A stretch of 64,000 nucleotides of DNA from Notolepis coatsorum (Eukaryota > Chordata > Actinopteri > Aulopiformes > Paralepididae). The position numbers and the translations under genes were made by a program. Every line of letters begins with the position of its first letter. The stretch's first letter is position 1. Positions 9,268-21,069 of this stretch are shown here, one piece after another. The stretch is from assembly GCA_963971535.1 (NCBI GenBank), contig OZ020589.1, forward strand, positions 54,813,743-54,877,742. Direction: 5' to 3'. Below the pieces are notes generated by a model. That model ran no database searches, had not been told where the DNA came from, and saw nothing but the letters and a program-made list of their open reading frames with translations.

Positions 9268-10470
9268 TCTAGATGAGTTCCAGCTGTCCTCTCTGTTCTG
9301 TGTAGATGTGTTCCAGCTGTCTTCTCTGTTCTGTGTAGATGTGTTCCAGCTGTCTTCTCTGTTCTGTCTAGATGAGTTCCAGCTGTCTTCTCTGTTCTGT
9401 GTAGATGTGTTCCAGCTGTCTTCTCTGTTCTGTGTAGATGTGTTCCAGCTGTCTTCTCTGTTTTGTGTAGATGTGTTCCAGCTGTCTTCTCTGTTCTGTG
9501 TAGATGTGTTCCTGCTGTCTTCTCTGTTCTGTGTAGATGTGTTTCAGCTGTCTTCTCTGTTCTGTGTAGATGTGTTCCAGCTGTCTTCTCTGTTCTGTGT
9601 AGATGTGTTCCAGCTGTCTTCTCTGTTCTGTGTAGATGTGTTCCAGCTGTCTTCTCCGTTCTGTGTAGATGTGTTCCAGCTGTCCTCTCTGTTCTGTGTA
9701 GATGTGTTCCAGCTGTCCTCTCTGTTCTGTGTAGATGTGTTCCAGCTGTCTTCTCTGTTCTGTGTAGATGTGTTCCAGCTGTCCTCTCTGTTCTGTGTAG
9801 ATGTGTTCCAGCTGTCTTCTCTGTTCTCTGTAGATGTGTTCCAGCAGTCTTCTCTGTTCTGTGTAGATGTGTTCCAGCTGTCTTCTCTGTTCTGTGTAGA
9901 TGTGTTCCAGCTGTCTTCTCTGTTCTGTGTAGATGTGTTCCAGCTGTCTTCTCTGTTCTGTGTAGATGTGTCCCAGCTGTCTTCTCTGTTCTGTCTAGAT
10001 GTGTTCCAGCTGTCTTCTCTGTTCTGTGTAGATATGTTCCAGCTGTCTTCTCTGTTCTGTGTAGATGTGTTCCAGCTGTCTTCTCTGTTCTGTGTAGATG
10101 TGTTCTAGCTATCTTCTCTGTTCTGTGTAGATGTGTTCCAGCTGTCTTCTCTGTTCTGTGTAGATGTGTTCCAGCTGTCCTCTCTGTTCTGTGTAGATGT
10201 GTTCCAGCTGTCTTCTCTGTTCTGTGTAGATGTGTTCCAGCTGTCTTCTCTGTTCTGTGTAGATGTGTTCCAGCTGTCTTCTCTGTTCTGTGTAGATGTG
10301 TTCCAGCTGTCTTCTCTGTTCTGTGTTGATGTGTTCCAGCAGTCCTCTCTGTTCTGTGTAGATGTGTTCCATCTGTCTTCTCTGTTCTGTGTAGATGTGT
10401 TCCAGCTGTCTTCTCTGTTCTGTGTAGATGTGTTCCAGCTGTCTTCTCTGTTCTGTGTAGATGTGTTCTT
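9268..10470. repeat. 33-bp minisatellite in NLR intron 1
   Basis: About 36 tandem copies of a unit containing TTCCAGCTGTCTTCTCTG and TGTGTAGATG. It begins right after the pyrin exon donor and ends about 28 bases before the next acceptor, so it makes up almost the whole intron. The period is a multiple of three, which leaves several frames open on both strands over long distances; these are not genes. Each unit has a CAGCTG E-box core. Confidence 0.95.
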
Positions 10471-10497
10471 ACTTATTTTGTCTTATTTGTTCTCCAG

Positions 10498-10551
10498 CAG
10501 TCAGGGATGAGACAGGATCAACCTCCAAAGCATCTGGACCCATTGCATCTG
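10498..10551 (+). CDS. NLR-family gene, short linker exon
   Basis: A pyrimidine-rich tract and TCTCCAG/CAG precede an about 54-bp exon ending at G/GTAAAT. Spliced in phase to the pyrin exon it encodes AVRDETGSTSKASGPIAS, a low-complexity linker such as is found between the N-terminal domain and the NACHT region of fish NLR proteins. The acceptor is a NAGNAG (AGCAG), so starts at 10498 and 10501 are both possible and differ by one residue. Confidence 0.65.
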
Positions 10552-10620
10552 GTAAATTAAATATGAATTCTAAATGAATTGATCCTGATGTACAGTAGGT
10601 GGAGAGACTCTAGTGATGAT

Positions 10621-10769
10621 TGATTTTTGTAAATGATCTGTCTGCTGAATAAAAGTGGCCATTTCTGCCTGACATCAGAAAGGAAACTGTTTGACCTGAA
10701 GAAATATTCTGCATCAGAGGAGGGTCTTCTGGGACTGCTGCCAATGGTCAAAGCCTGCAGTACAGCTCT
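10621..10769 (+). pseudogene. NLR-family gene, remnant of the NACHT exon 3' end
   Basis: The frame KLFDLKKYSASEEGLLGLLP, then MVKACSTAL, ends at a donor (CT/GTAAGT, 10770). In fish NLR proteins this type of sequence stands at the end of the large NACHT-bearing exon, just before the first LRR. Upstream bases to about 10621 look like decayed NACHT-exon sequence, but the NTPase core (Walker A and B) is absent; only 127 bases separate the linker exon from KLFD. A CAG at 10676-10678 could act as an acceptor in matching phase. An internal deletion is the simplest reading; a rearranged functional splice form is less likely. Confidence 0.6.
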
Positions 10770-10779
10770 GTAAGTATTC

Positions 10780-11155
10780 TGTCTAGATAATTAACAGCTC
10801 TGTAAGTGTTCTGTCATATTTAGATAATGAATTGTTCTGTCTAGATAATATCTAGATAATTAACAGCTCGATAAGTGTTCTGTAATATCTAGATCATTTA
10901 GTGTTCTGTCTAGATAATATGTAGAAAATGAAGTGTTCTGTCTAGATACTATCTATTCTAGATAATATGTGTGCTGTCTAGATAATGTCTAGGTAATATC
11001 TAGATAATTAACAGCTCGATAAGTGTTCTGTGATATCTAGATCATTTAGTGTTCTGTTTAGATAATATGTAGAAAATGAGGTGTTCTGTCTAGATACTAT
11101 CTATTCTAGATAATAGGTGTGCTGTCTAGATAATGTCTAGGTAATATTCCCTTGA
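10780..11155. repeat. Degenerate TCTAGATAAT repeat with a 145-bp tandem duplication
   Basis: Intronic sequence full of GTTCTGTCTAGATAAT-type motifs. The block at about 10860-11000 is repeated at about 11005-11150. From 11156 to 11401 nothing is recognised. Confidence 0.65.
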
Positions 11156-11401
11156 TTAAATTCTGTAAGTAATTTCTGAAAAAAATGCTCTGAAGATGCT
11201 CTGTAATGTAATGTTAAATAGCGACCTCTAGGAAAAAAGCCCTGTTTGGTATTGTACTTTGTTTAATTTTTTTGTTTTTGGTCTAATGTGTGGGTTGGAG
11301 TTTAGTAACTTATTATACAGTGAATTTCTCAAGACCTCTTCTCCGGAGGCTGAGGTGTGACCAGTAATATCAACCCCTCCCCCTATCCCCACCCAACTCC
11401 A

Positions 11402-12197
11402 TCTATATAGGTAGAAGAAGTTTAAGAGGTGAAGCAGGCAGATATACAGGTAGAACAAGGTTAAGAGGTGTAGCAGGTAGATATATAGGTAGAACAAGGT
11501 TAAGAGGTGTAGCAAGCAGATATACAGGTAGAACAAGTTTAAGAGGTGTAGCAGGTATATATATAGGTAGAACAAGTTTAAGAGGTGTAGCAGGTAGATA
11601 TATAGGTAGAACAAGGTTAAGAGGTGTAGCAGGTAGATATATAGGTAGAACAAGGTTAAGAGGTGTAGCAAGCAGATATACAGGTAGAACAAGTTTAAGA
11701 GGTGTAGCAGGTATATATATAGGTAGAACAAGTTTAAGAGGTGTAGCAGGTAGATATACAGGTAGAACAAGTTTGAGAGGTGTAGCAGGCAGATATACAG
11801 GTAGAACAAGGTTAAGAGGTGTAGCAGGGAGATATATAGGTAGAACAAGTTTGAGAGGTGTAGCAGGTAGATATATAGGTAGAGCAAGTTTGAGAGGTGT
11901 AGCAGGTAGATATATAGGTAGAACAAGTTTAAGAGGTCTAGCAGGTAGATATATAGGTGGAAACAAGTTTGAGAGGTCTAGCAGGTAGATATATAAATGT
12001 GGAACATGTTTAAGAGGTGTAGCAGGTAGATATATAGGTAGAACAAGTTTAAGAGGTGTAGCAGGTAGATATATAGGTAGAACAAGTTTAAGAGGTGTAG
12101 CAGGGAGATATATAGGTAGAACAAGTTTGAGAGGTGTAGCAGGTAGATATATAGGTAGAACAAGTTTAAGAGGTGTAGCAGGGAGATATATAGGTGG
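11402..12197. repeat. 39-bp minisatellite, part 1
   Basis: About 20 copies of a unit with AGGTGTAGCAGGTAGATATA and GGTAGAACAAG. The array continues at 12346, 18404 and 22408 after insertions. The period is divisible by three, so long frames are open on both strands without being genes. Confidence 0.95.
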
Positions 12198-12341
12198 AAA
12201 AAAAAATTTTACTTCTAATTTTACTATGTTATTTTATTTCATACTTATCTTGTCTTGCACAGTCTCTGGAGCGCAACAGTAAGAAGCATTTTGTATAAAA
12301 GTATTCTGTACTTCTGTATGACAACTATTAAAGAAACTTGA
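12198..12341 (+). mobile_element. LINE 3' end inserted in the minisatellite
   Basis: About 144 bp match the last part of the LINE 3' region at 8695-8850 (CACAGTCTCTGGAGCGCAAC, AGAAGCATTTTGTAT, CTATTAAAGAAACTTG). It is an extremely 5'-truncated copy of the same family, and the minisatellite resumes directly after it. Confidence 0.85.
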
Positions 12342-12692
12342 AACAAGTTTGAGAGGTGTAGCAGGTAGATATATAGGTGGAAACAAGTTTGAATGGTGTA
12401 GCAGGTAGATATATAGGTGGAAACAAGTTTGAATGGTGTAGCAGGTAGATATATAGGTGGAACAAGTTTAAGAGGTGTAGCAGGGAGATATACAGGTAGA
12501 ACAAGGTTAAGAGGTGTAGCAGGTAGATATATAGGTAGAACAAGTTTAAGAGGTGTAGCAGGTAGATATATAGGTAGAACAAGTTTCAGAGGTGTAGCAG
12601 GTAGATATATAGGTAGAACAAGTTTAAGAGGTGTAGCAGGTAGATATACAGGTAGAACAAGTTTAAGAGGTGTAGCAGGTATATATACAGGT
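12342..12692. repeat. 39-bp minisatellite, part 2
   Basis: About nine more units of the same array, some with the variant GGTGGAAACAAGTTTGA. Confidence 0.95.
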
Positions 12693-13084
12693 TGTAGGAG
12701 CCATTCTTGAGTTATTTAATCTTTGAGTTTGTATCATGCAATTATTTGAATTATGAAAATGCTTTATGGATTACGAAATATGAAAACGAAAACTGTTAAT
12801 TTGATTGACAAGTCATGATATTATTTACACTGATTATCTTATTGTAACTATTCTTATGATTTGAAACTATGTGCACTTTCCCTTTAAAGAGACCTACCTG
12901 AGCTATCCACCTGTGTGGTTTACCTTGATAAGGGGTGGTGGCTTGCGTGGGAGACGTGGACCGGGAAAGAAAACAGTTTTTGTACCGCACGAACGCACGA
13001 ACGCACGCACTGCACGCAACGCACGCATGTATTAGATATACGAGTTTTGTTTGTTTTGCTTATTGGAAATAAATGATTGATTCA
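12693..13084 (+). mobile_element. 5' LTR of the internally deleted BEL/Pao element
   Basis: The segment starts TGTAGGAGCC and matches 17914-18293 over about 380 bp, including GGACCGGGAAAG and a run of ACGCACGCA motifs. The two repeats differ at scattered positions and by small indels, so the insertion is not very recent. The common part ends at TGATTGATTCA; the sequences then diverge. No convincing primer-binding site follows it. Confidence 0.75.
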
Positions 13085-13385
13085 TTGGGAATCCCGCGGG
13101 GATATTATGAACTTGAATGAATTAATCTTGGATCCGACGTCATTGTGGAAGTGCTACCAGGGAGGTGACTCTGATTCAATTATTCTCCGCTGTGGATACA
13201 TTTGTTTGACCATAACGCACGGACTGTGTTTCATTGTGTTTCACATCCATAATAATAAACACCGAAGCGTCTTTACGCATGGACTGTGGATGACATTTGC
13301 GGGAATTCTGAACTGTTAAACTGTTGACATTGCATCACTGACGCTATCACACATTATTGTGATATTTCAACTATAAATAAAAATA
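13085..13385. other. Leader of the deleted BEL/Pao element
   Basis: About 300 bp between the LTR and the gag ATG. Nothing coding is recognised; by position this would hold the primer-binding site and packaging region. Confidence 0.4.
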
Positions 13386-15490
13386 ATGTCTGAAACAGAA
13401 ATGGCCCAAGAGGCTGAGAGAGAGCTGGTGAAATTGATTGGCTCTCGCAGGGTGAAGCTCGGTGTATTGACTAGGCGCAAGAATGAGTTGGAGGCGCTGT
13501 TCGACGGACATGATGACGTAGACGTGGAAAAGGTGAATGAATATTTGTAAGCCTTTGATGTTTTAATGAATGAATTTGAGAAAATGCACCAATCTGTCCA
13601 AGCACTGTTATATGAAGATGAGAAAGAGGGTGATGAATACGACTGGTATAAACCAAAGGTTCAACAATTCAATTCATTTATGAATGATGTTCGAAACAGA
13701 ATAAAACCTGGTTATAAAGAACAGGATCAAGTTCGACCTGAGGACAGCATCAGCAGCACATCTAAGAAGACCACTAAATCAACAACCTCAACTCTGCATA
13801 TAACACTAGAAACTGGGAGAGCTGCTCTCATTGCAAAATCAGCAGCCATGGAGGAAAAGTGGAAATTAGAGGAGGAAGAGGATAAACTGAAAAAAAGGAA
13901 GGAACAACTTGAAATGCAAATGGGATTTGCTGAATCTGATGCTAAACTGAAAGTCCTCGATAAATATGACAAAATAAAGGAATCCCAGGCTGAGGTCAAA
14001 TCATGTGAATCTCAGGCAAAGACTCCTACAGATGGCATGAATGAGTATCTTGACCAAATGCAAGCCAGGCAAGATCAACCCCCAATGACAATGGACATTA
14101 TTGATCCGGGAAGCTCACCCCCCCCCCCGCCTGACGATGACAGACAACAGTCCCCCCAGCTAGGAGCTAGGTCAAGGATGCCACCTGACCACTCCATGGA
14201 AACGAAATACAGTCAACCCCTGTCACAGGCAGGTCCATATCCATCGAGGCCATCACATGTTGACCATTTCTCAGTTGGACCACTAGGGGGAGGCATTCAG
14301 CCAGGAGCAGCAACTTACCTGTCCAGGCCATCACACATTACCAATGTCCCAGTTGGTCCACTAGGGGGAGGCATTCAGCCAGGTGCAGCAACTTACCTGT
14401 CCAGGCCATCACACATTACCAATGTCCAAGTTGGTCCACTAGGGGGAGGTATTCAACCAGGTGCACCATCAGGGCATGGTCACCAAAGTCACCAGAACAC
14501 ATTAGCTACTGTCATGCACAGGCAGAGTCAAATGACAGAACTTCTTGTGCACCAACAAAGGCTGTCATTGCTACCCGCCAGGGAAATCACAACATTTGGA
14601 GGAGACCCAATGGAATATCAATCGTTCATAAGTGCTTTTGAACATGGTATCGAGTCCAACACGGACATCAGTAGGGACAGATTATATTATCTGGAGCAAT
14701 ATACCACTGGCCAACCAATAGAGCTGGTACGCAGCTGCCAGCACATGGATCCTGCAAGAGGATATGCTGAAGCAAGGCGACTGCTGGAACTGCACTTCGG
14801 TGATAAGATAAAAATCACAAGTGCCTATATACAGAAGGCACTGGATTGGGCTGCTATCAAACCTGAGGACGGGGCAGCACTACAGGCCTATTCACTATTT
14901 CTCCGTGTGTGCTGCAATGCTATGCAGGCCCTAGAGTACATGCATGAACTGGACAATCCATCCAAAATGAGAACGGTCATTTCTAAGTTACCCTACAGGC
15001 TCAGAGATGCATGGAGATCTGTAGCATGCAGATATTATGAACGAACCCTGTAAAGAGCAAGATTCACAAACCTGGTTGACTTTGTGGAACAGCAAGTGAG
15101 AGTTATTCTAGACCCAGTATTTGGGAATATTCAAGAGTCTACACCAAAGGTACAATGCCTTAAAACAAGGCTGGGTAACCCCCAGCATCAATCCAAGTCA
15201 TCAGGAAGCAAAGGCAGGAGCAGTTTTGCTACATCAGTGACACCAGTGGAAATGGAAAAGAAAAAGTCGGATGGCAAAGTCAGTTCAAATGCATTTTGTA
15301 AGCCATGCTTATTTCGTACTGGAGAACACGCCATGGAGTGTTGTAAGAAAATGATTCTGAAGCCTCATAAAGAGAAGATCGAATTTCTCAGGACAAAGGG
15401 AATCTGCTTTGCATGTCTAAACAGAGGACACATGAGCAAGTTGTGTAGGAATCGCCTGACTTGTCGCTCTTGTCAGCTCAAACACCCAAA
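13386..15490 (+). pseudogene. gag: BEL/Pao gag (two in-frame stops)
   Basis: From ATG 13386 one frame runs to about 15490, broken by TAA at 13548-13550 and TAA at 15051-15053. It encodes an N-terminal coiled-coil-rich region (EEDKLKKRKEQLEMQ), a proline run, three tandem copies of an about 25-residue unit with VGPLGGGIQPGA (14255-14465), the DUF1759-like gag core (FGGDPMEYQSFISAFEHGI), and a zinc-binding stretch near the end (CFACLNRGHMSKLC). The role would be particle assembly. The two stops in an otherwise intact frame indicate a copy that has been inactive for some time. Confidence 0.85.
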
Positions 15491-17623
15491 CACTACAGTG
15501 ATGCCAGCGAACACGGGTATGGTACAGCTAGCTACCTGCGACTGACCAACCTCAAAGGTGACGTCCATATTGTCTTTGTCATGGGCAAAGCACGGGTAGC
15601 CCCACTGAAGCAGATGACAATACCCAGAATGGAACTGGCGGCAGCAGTGGTCGCAGTCTGCATTGATAAAATGCTGAAAGAGGAACTGGAAGTGGAACTT
15701 CTGGAATCTGTCTTTTGGACGGATAGCACGTCTGTCCTCAAGTACCTCAACAACACAACCAGTCGATTCCAGACATACGTTGCAAACCGGATTTCGACCA
15801 TCCGAGAACTGTCTGACCGATCACAGTGGCGCTATGTAAATACAGCAGTCAACCCTGCAGATGACGCGTCACGAGGCCTGACCATGGATTCTTTTCTCAA
15901 ATCCAGTCGATGGTTGAACGGCCCAGACTTCTTACAGAGGCCTGAGAAAGACTGGCCAAAGTCCCCAGAGGAGCTGCCTGCCCTCTGTGAGGACGATCCA
16001 GAAGTTAAGAAGAGCACTATCACGTTCAGTACAGCCGTGATGGATCATGACAGTGATCCCATTGCCAAGCTTATCAAGCACTTCTCATCATGGGATAAGT
16101 TAAAGAAGGCTACAGCATGGATCTTGAAGTTCAAAGAAACACTTCAGAATCTAAGCCTCAAAAGAAAGGAGCTGCAGGCTGCAACCTGCACAAAGAATCC
16201 AGACCAGAAACGACAAGACCATCTGGATGACCAGATGAACAAAACAAGAGCTCATCTAGGAGCTCAGAGTCTCTCAATTGAAGATCTTGCGCATGCTGAG
16301 GAGACACTTGTATGCTACATACAGCAGCAGCATTTCCAGGATGAAATATCTGCGCTGAAGAAAGAGAATACTGTAAATAAAAGGAGCACCATTTACAGAC
16401 TGGACCCAATGCTACTGAACGGCGTGCTGAGAGTTGGAGGAAGAGTCAGTAGAATGGCGATGCCAGAGGAATCCAAGTATCCGGTTATCCTTCCTAAAAC
16501 CAGCCATTTGTCTCATCTTCTACTGAGCCATATACACATGGTTGTAGGCCATTCTGGAAGAAACCACATGCTCTCAAGGCTTCGCCAGAAGTACTGGATA
16601 ATGCGAGCCAACTCTGCTGCCAGGAAGATCGTCAATGACTGTGTTCTGTGTTGACGATTTAATGCCACAGTGAAAGAGCAGAAGATGGCCGACCTACCAA
16701 GGCATCGCATTTCTCCAGACTTGCCAGCATTCACGCATGTGGGAACAGATTATTTCGGGCCTATAGAGGTGAAGAGAGGGAGGAGCCTGGTCAAAAGGTA
16801 TGGCGTACTCTTTACGTGCCTGGTGAGCCGTGCCGTTCATCTCGAAATGGCATACTCCTTGGATACTGACTCCTGCATATCAGCACTGCGGCGGTTCATC
16901 TGCAGAAGAGGTCAAGTTAAAGAGATGGTATCAGACAACGGAACCAATTTTGTCGGAGCTGAGCGGGAGTTGCGGGAGGCACTTTCCAACCTGGACCACA
17001 GCAAGATCCAACATGCACTGCTCGACGAGGGAATCCAGTGGACATTCAATCCACCCACTGGCTCCCACCACGGAGGCGTTTGGGAGCGACTAATACGGTC
17101 TATAAAGAAAGTGCTGTACTCAGTACTCTGCCAGCAGACCCTGGATGACGAGAGTCTCCAAACCGCCCTATGTGAAACTGAGGCCATTCTCAACGACCGT
17201 CCTATTACCACCGTCTCAGATGACTCTAACGATCTTGAGGCTCTGACCCCGAACCATCTACTGCAGTTGAAAGGAAAACCCATTCTACCACCTGGTTTGT
17301 TTACAAAGGAGGATTCGTACTGCAGAAGGAGATGGCGGCAGGTCCGGTACATGGCCGACCTCTTCTGGAGGCGATGGAAAAAGGAGTACATCCCTCTGCT
17401 TCAAGAACGTCAGAAATGGAACCAAGTAAGGAAGAACTTAGCCCCAGGGGAGGTGGTCCTCATTGTGGATGAGTCATCACCAAGAAATTCCTGGCTCATG
17501 GGCAAGGTGGAAGAGACAATGCCTGACAGCAGAGGGCATGAACGCAAGGTAAAGGTCAAGACCAAGTACAATATCCTAGAAAGGCCCATCAGCAAACTAT
17601 GCTTGCTGAAAGAAGCAGATTGA
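15491..17623 (+). pseudogene. pol: BEL/Pao RNase H and integrase (protease and RT deleted)
   Basis: Straight after the gag zinc region, and in a different frame, the sequence enters RNase H (DASEHGYGTASYLR, FWTDSTSVLKYL, NPADDASRG). It continues to the integrase zinc domain (HMVVGHSGRNHMLSRLRQ, CVLC) and the D-D-E core (GTDYFGPI; SDNGTNFVG; HHGGVWERLIRSIKK). An in-frame TGA at 16652-16654 separates the zinc domain from the core. The whole protease and reverse transcriptase, normally between gag and RNase H, are missing, so about 2 kb was deleted at a junction near 15490. The integrase core residues are present, but the element could not copy itself. Confidence 0.85.
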
Positions 17624-17913
17624 CTGACATTGACTAGCCCCTACTGACTTCTTCACGCGCTTGTTTGTTTTTTCCTTTTCGAGGGCAATGCCCGAACCTT
17701 TGTTACACTGATGGACTACACCTTTTTGTGTATTATACCTTTTTTGTGGATTATACCTTTTTTGTGGATTATACGCTTTTTCGTGGAACATACCCCCCTT
17801 TTGGAATATTTCGATTCCTACATGAACTATATAAAGACATGTTCAGGCTCCTGTTATCATATTTGCATAGAATAATTGTCCCTTTTTTAATAATGGACAA
17901 TTAGAGGCCGGGA
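17624..17913 (+). other. BEL/Pao 3' untranslated region with short tandem repeat and polypurine tract
   Basis: Noncoding DNA with three copies of TTTTTTGTGGATTATAC-like units (17718-17785). It ends in the purine-rich AGAGGCCGGGA directly before the 3' LTR, a plausible plus-strand priming tract. Confidence 0.5.
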
Positions 17914-18293
17914 CATAGGAGCCATTCTTGAGTTATTTAATCTTTGAGTTTGTATCATGCAATTATTTGAATTATGAAAATGCTTTATGGATTACGAAAT
18001 ATGAAAACGAAAACTGTTAATTTGATTGACACTGATATTATTTACACTGATTATCTTATTGTAACTATTCTTATGATTTGAAACTATGTGCACTTTCCCT
18101 TTAAAGAGACCTACCTGAGCTATCCACCTGTGTGGTTTACCTTGATAAGGGGTGGTGGCTTGCGTGGGAGACGTGGACCGGGAAAGCAAACAGTTTTTGT
18201 ACCGCACGAACGCACGCACTGCACGCAACGCATGCATGTATTAGATATACAAGTTTTGTTTGTTTTGCTTATTGGAAATAAATGATTGATTCA
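17914..18293 (+). mobile_element. 3' LTR of the deleted BEL/Pao element
   Basis: Direct repeat of 12693-13084, starting CATAGGAGCC where the 5' copy has TGTAGGAGCC. The 110 bases after it (18294-18403) are absent from the 5' copy. The minisatellite then resumes in register, so the true right end of the insertion is near 18403; either the 5' LTR has lost its last 110 bp or an unrelated piece lies here. Confidence 0.75.
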
Positions 18294-18403
18294 TTGTGAC
18301 AGCTAAACGGATGGATCAGAATCTTTATTATGTGCGCGTAGACTAAAGCTATCCCCGGAGTGGAAGTGGCAAATACGAAAGACAAAATTGTTTGTAAATA
18401 GCC

Positions 18404-19017
18404 ACTATACAGGTAGAACAAGTTTGAGAGGTGTAGAAGGTATATATATAGGTAGAACAAGTTTGAGAGGTGTAGCAGGTATATATATAGGTAGAACAAG
18501 TTTAAGAGGTGTAGCAGGTAGATATATAGGTAAAACAAGTTTGAGAGGGGTAGCAGGTATATATACAGGTAGAACAAGTTTAAGAGGTGTAGCAGGGAGA
18601 TATATAGGTAGAACAAGTTTAAGAGGTGTAGCAGGTAGATATATAGGTAGAACAAGTTTAAGAGGTGTAGCAGGGAGATATACAGGTAGAACAAGTTTAA
18701 GAGGTGTAGCAGGTAGATATACAGGTAGAACAATTGTAAGAGGTGTAGCAGGTAGATATATAGGTAGAACAAGTTTAAGAGGTGTAGCAGGGAGATATAC
18801 AGGTAGAACAAGTTTAAGAGGTGTAGCAGGTAGATATACAGGTAGAACAAGGTTAAGAGGTGTAGCAGGTATATATACAGGTAGAACAAGGTTAAGAGGT
18901 GTAGCAGGTATATATACAGGTAGAACAAGTTTAAGAGGTGTAGCAGGTATATATACAGGTAGAACAAGGTTAAGAGGTGTAGCAGGTATATATACAGGTA
19001 GAACAAGGTTAAGAGGT
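18404..19017. repeat. 39-bp minisatellite, part 3
   Basis: About 15 further units of the array. The last seven bases, AAGAGGT (19011-19017), are repeated at 21248-21254 as the target duplication of the L2 element. Confidence 0.95.
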
Positions 19018-21031
19018 CCTCCTTTCAGCCCTTGCAACCTCCTTCGACAAGCTCTGTCCCCTCGTTGAGAAACCTGCCCGCCGCTCCCCACCCAGTCCAT
19101 GGCTGACAGATCCAGTGAGAGAACAAAGACAGGTCCTGAGAGCAGCTGAAAGGAAGTATAGAAAGTCACGCCTCACTGCTGACATCGACACATATCACAA
19201 CCTCTTGTTAACATTCTCCAAAACCATCACTAATGCCAAAGCTTCTTTCTTCCACCATAGGATCGAGGCCTCTGCCAAGAATCTTCGCAAACTGCATGCT
19301 ACCATGTCCTCCCTCCTCACTCCCCCCCCACCCCCCCCTCCCTCATCTTTCTCTGCCGAAGACTTTGCGATCTTCTTTGAGGAAAAAGTGGAGAACATCC
19401 GCAGCTCCTTCTCCCAACCCCCACCCATTCCAAATGCTGAATCGAGAACCTCATCCTTCACTCTGTCATCTTTCTCTCCCATTACAGAAGCAGAGACCCT
19501 GACACTGGTAACGTCAAACCGTCCGACTACTTGCCAGCTGGACCAGCTACCCTCCCCACTCCTCCAGACCATAGCACCAGACATCCTCCCATTCCTAACT
19601 GCAACCATCAACTCCTCACTCAACTCGGGGGTGGTCCCCACCTCCCTAAAACAAGCCAGAGTCACGCCGCTCATAAAAAAACCAACCCTGAACCCTACTG
19701 TCATAGGCAACTACCGTCCTGTCTCTCTTCTCTCCTTCCTTTCTAAAACACTTGAACGTGCTGTATCCAACCAACTTACTACTTATCTCTTACAGAATGA
19801 CCTCCTAGACCCTAATCAGTCAGGCTTCAGGACTGGTCACTCCACAGAGACAGCCCTCATTGCGGTCACAGAGGCACTTCACTTAGCAAAAGCGAAAGGC
19901 CTCTCCTCTGTCCTGATTCTCCTAGATCTATCTGCAGCCTTCGACACAGTCAACCACCAGATCCTCCTTGCGGCCCTCGCAGGAATGGGAGTGGCTGGCT
20001 CTGCGCTGACATGGCTGTCATCATACCTCAATGACCGCTCCTACCAAGTGTCATGGAGAGGGACCCTGTCGGCCACCCGCCCCCTGCGGACGGGTGTCCC
20101 CCAGGGCTCGGTTTTAGGACCCCTTCTCTTCTCCCTCTACACTAAATCACTGGGTAACATTATCACGTCTCATGGCTTCTCCTACCATTGTTATGCCGAC
20201 GATACTCAACTCTTCCTCTCCTTCCCTCCCTCAGATATCCACGTCTCTGTGCGGATCTCGGCCTGTCTGTCCGACATCTCAGCCTGGATGACGTCCAACC
20301 ACCTCAAACTGAACCTAAGCAAAACAGAATTGCTCCACCTGCCGGCCAAATCCTCCCCCCTAACCGACCTTTCAATCACAGTCGAGAATGCAGCTGTGAC
20401 TGCGTCCCCGACCGCCAAGAACCTTGGTGTTGTCCTCGACGACCAATTGAACTTCTCTGCTCACATCGCAGCGACGACCAGAACCTGCCGATTCCTCCTG
20501 AGCAATGTCAGAAGGATACGCCCCTTCCTGACAAAAGAAGCCACCCAACTCCTCGTCCAATCAACAGTCATCTCCCGCCTCGACTACTGCAATGCACTGC
20601 TCGCTGGCCTCCCGGCCACTGCCACTAAGCCTCTTCAACTCATTCAGAACGCAGCGGCCCGCCTGATCTCAAACCTACCGAAGTCGGCCCATGTCACCCC
20701 ACTTCTTAGGGACCTGCACTGGCTCCCCATTGCTGCACGAATCCGCTTCAAGGCCCTCGACCTAGCATACCGTGCGGCAAAGGGAACCGCTCCCGCCTAC
20801 CTCCGGTCAATGGTCTCTAACTACACACCCTCAAGACCCCTACGCTCTGCATCTTCTGGCCGCCTCAGACCTACTCCTATCCAAGCTCCGGGAGGGTCAT
20901 CAAAGAGAAGTCGCCTATTCTCAGTCCTTGCCCCACAATGGTGGAATGAACTACCCACCCCAGTTAGGACAGCCGAATCACGTCCAATCTTTCGCCGTCG
21001 ACTAAAGACGCACTTCTTCAACCATTATCTG

Positions 21032-21069
<38 letters not shown>

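Noticed and set aside
9215-10510. Long frames (up to about 300 codons) on the plus strand and one on the minus strand
   Set aside because: They are translations of the 33-bp minisatellite; the period is a multiple of three and several frames are open at once.
11228-12710. Minus-strand LFYLYIYLLHLL-type and LPIYLPATPLKLV-type frames that look like membrane proteins
   Set aside because: They are alternative frames of the 39-bp minisatellite, open in both strands.
13084-13102. TGGGAATCCCGCGGGG after the 5' LTR as a primer-binding site
   Set aside because: No tRNA 3' end that I know fits it, unlike the clear tRNA-Tyr match in the other BEL element.
12685-18412. TATACAGGT on both sides of the deleted BEL element as a 9-bp target duplication
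   Set aside because: The motif occurs in every minisatellite unit, so it is not independent evidence of a duplication length.
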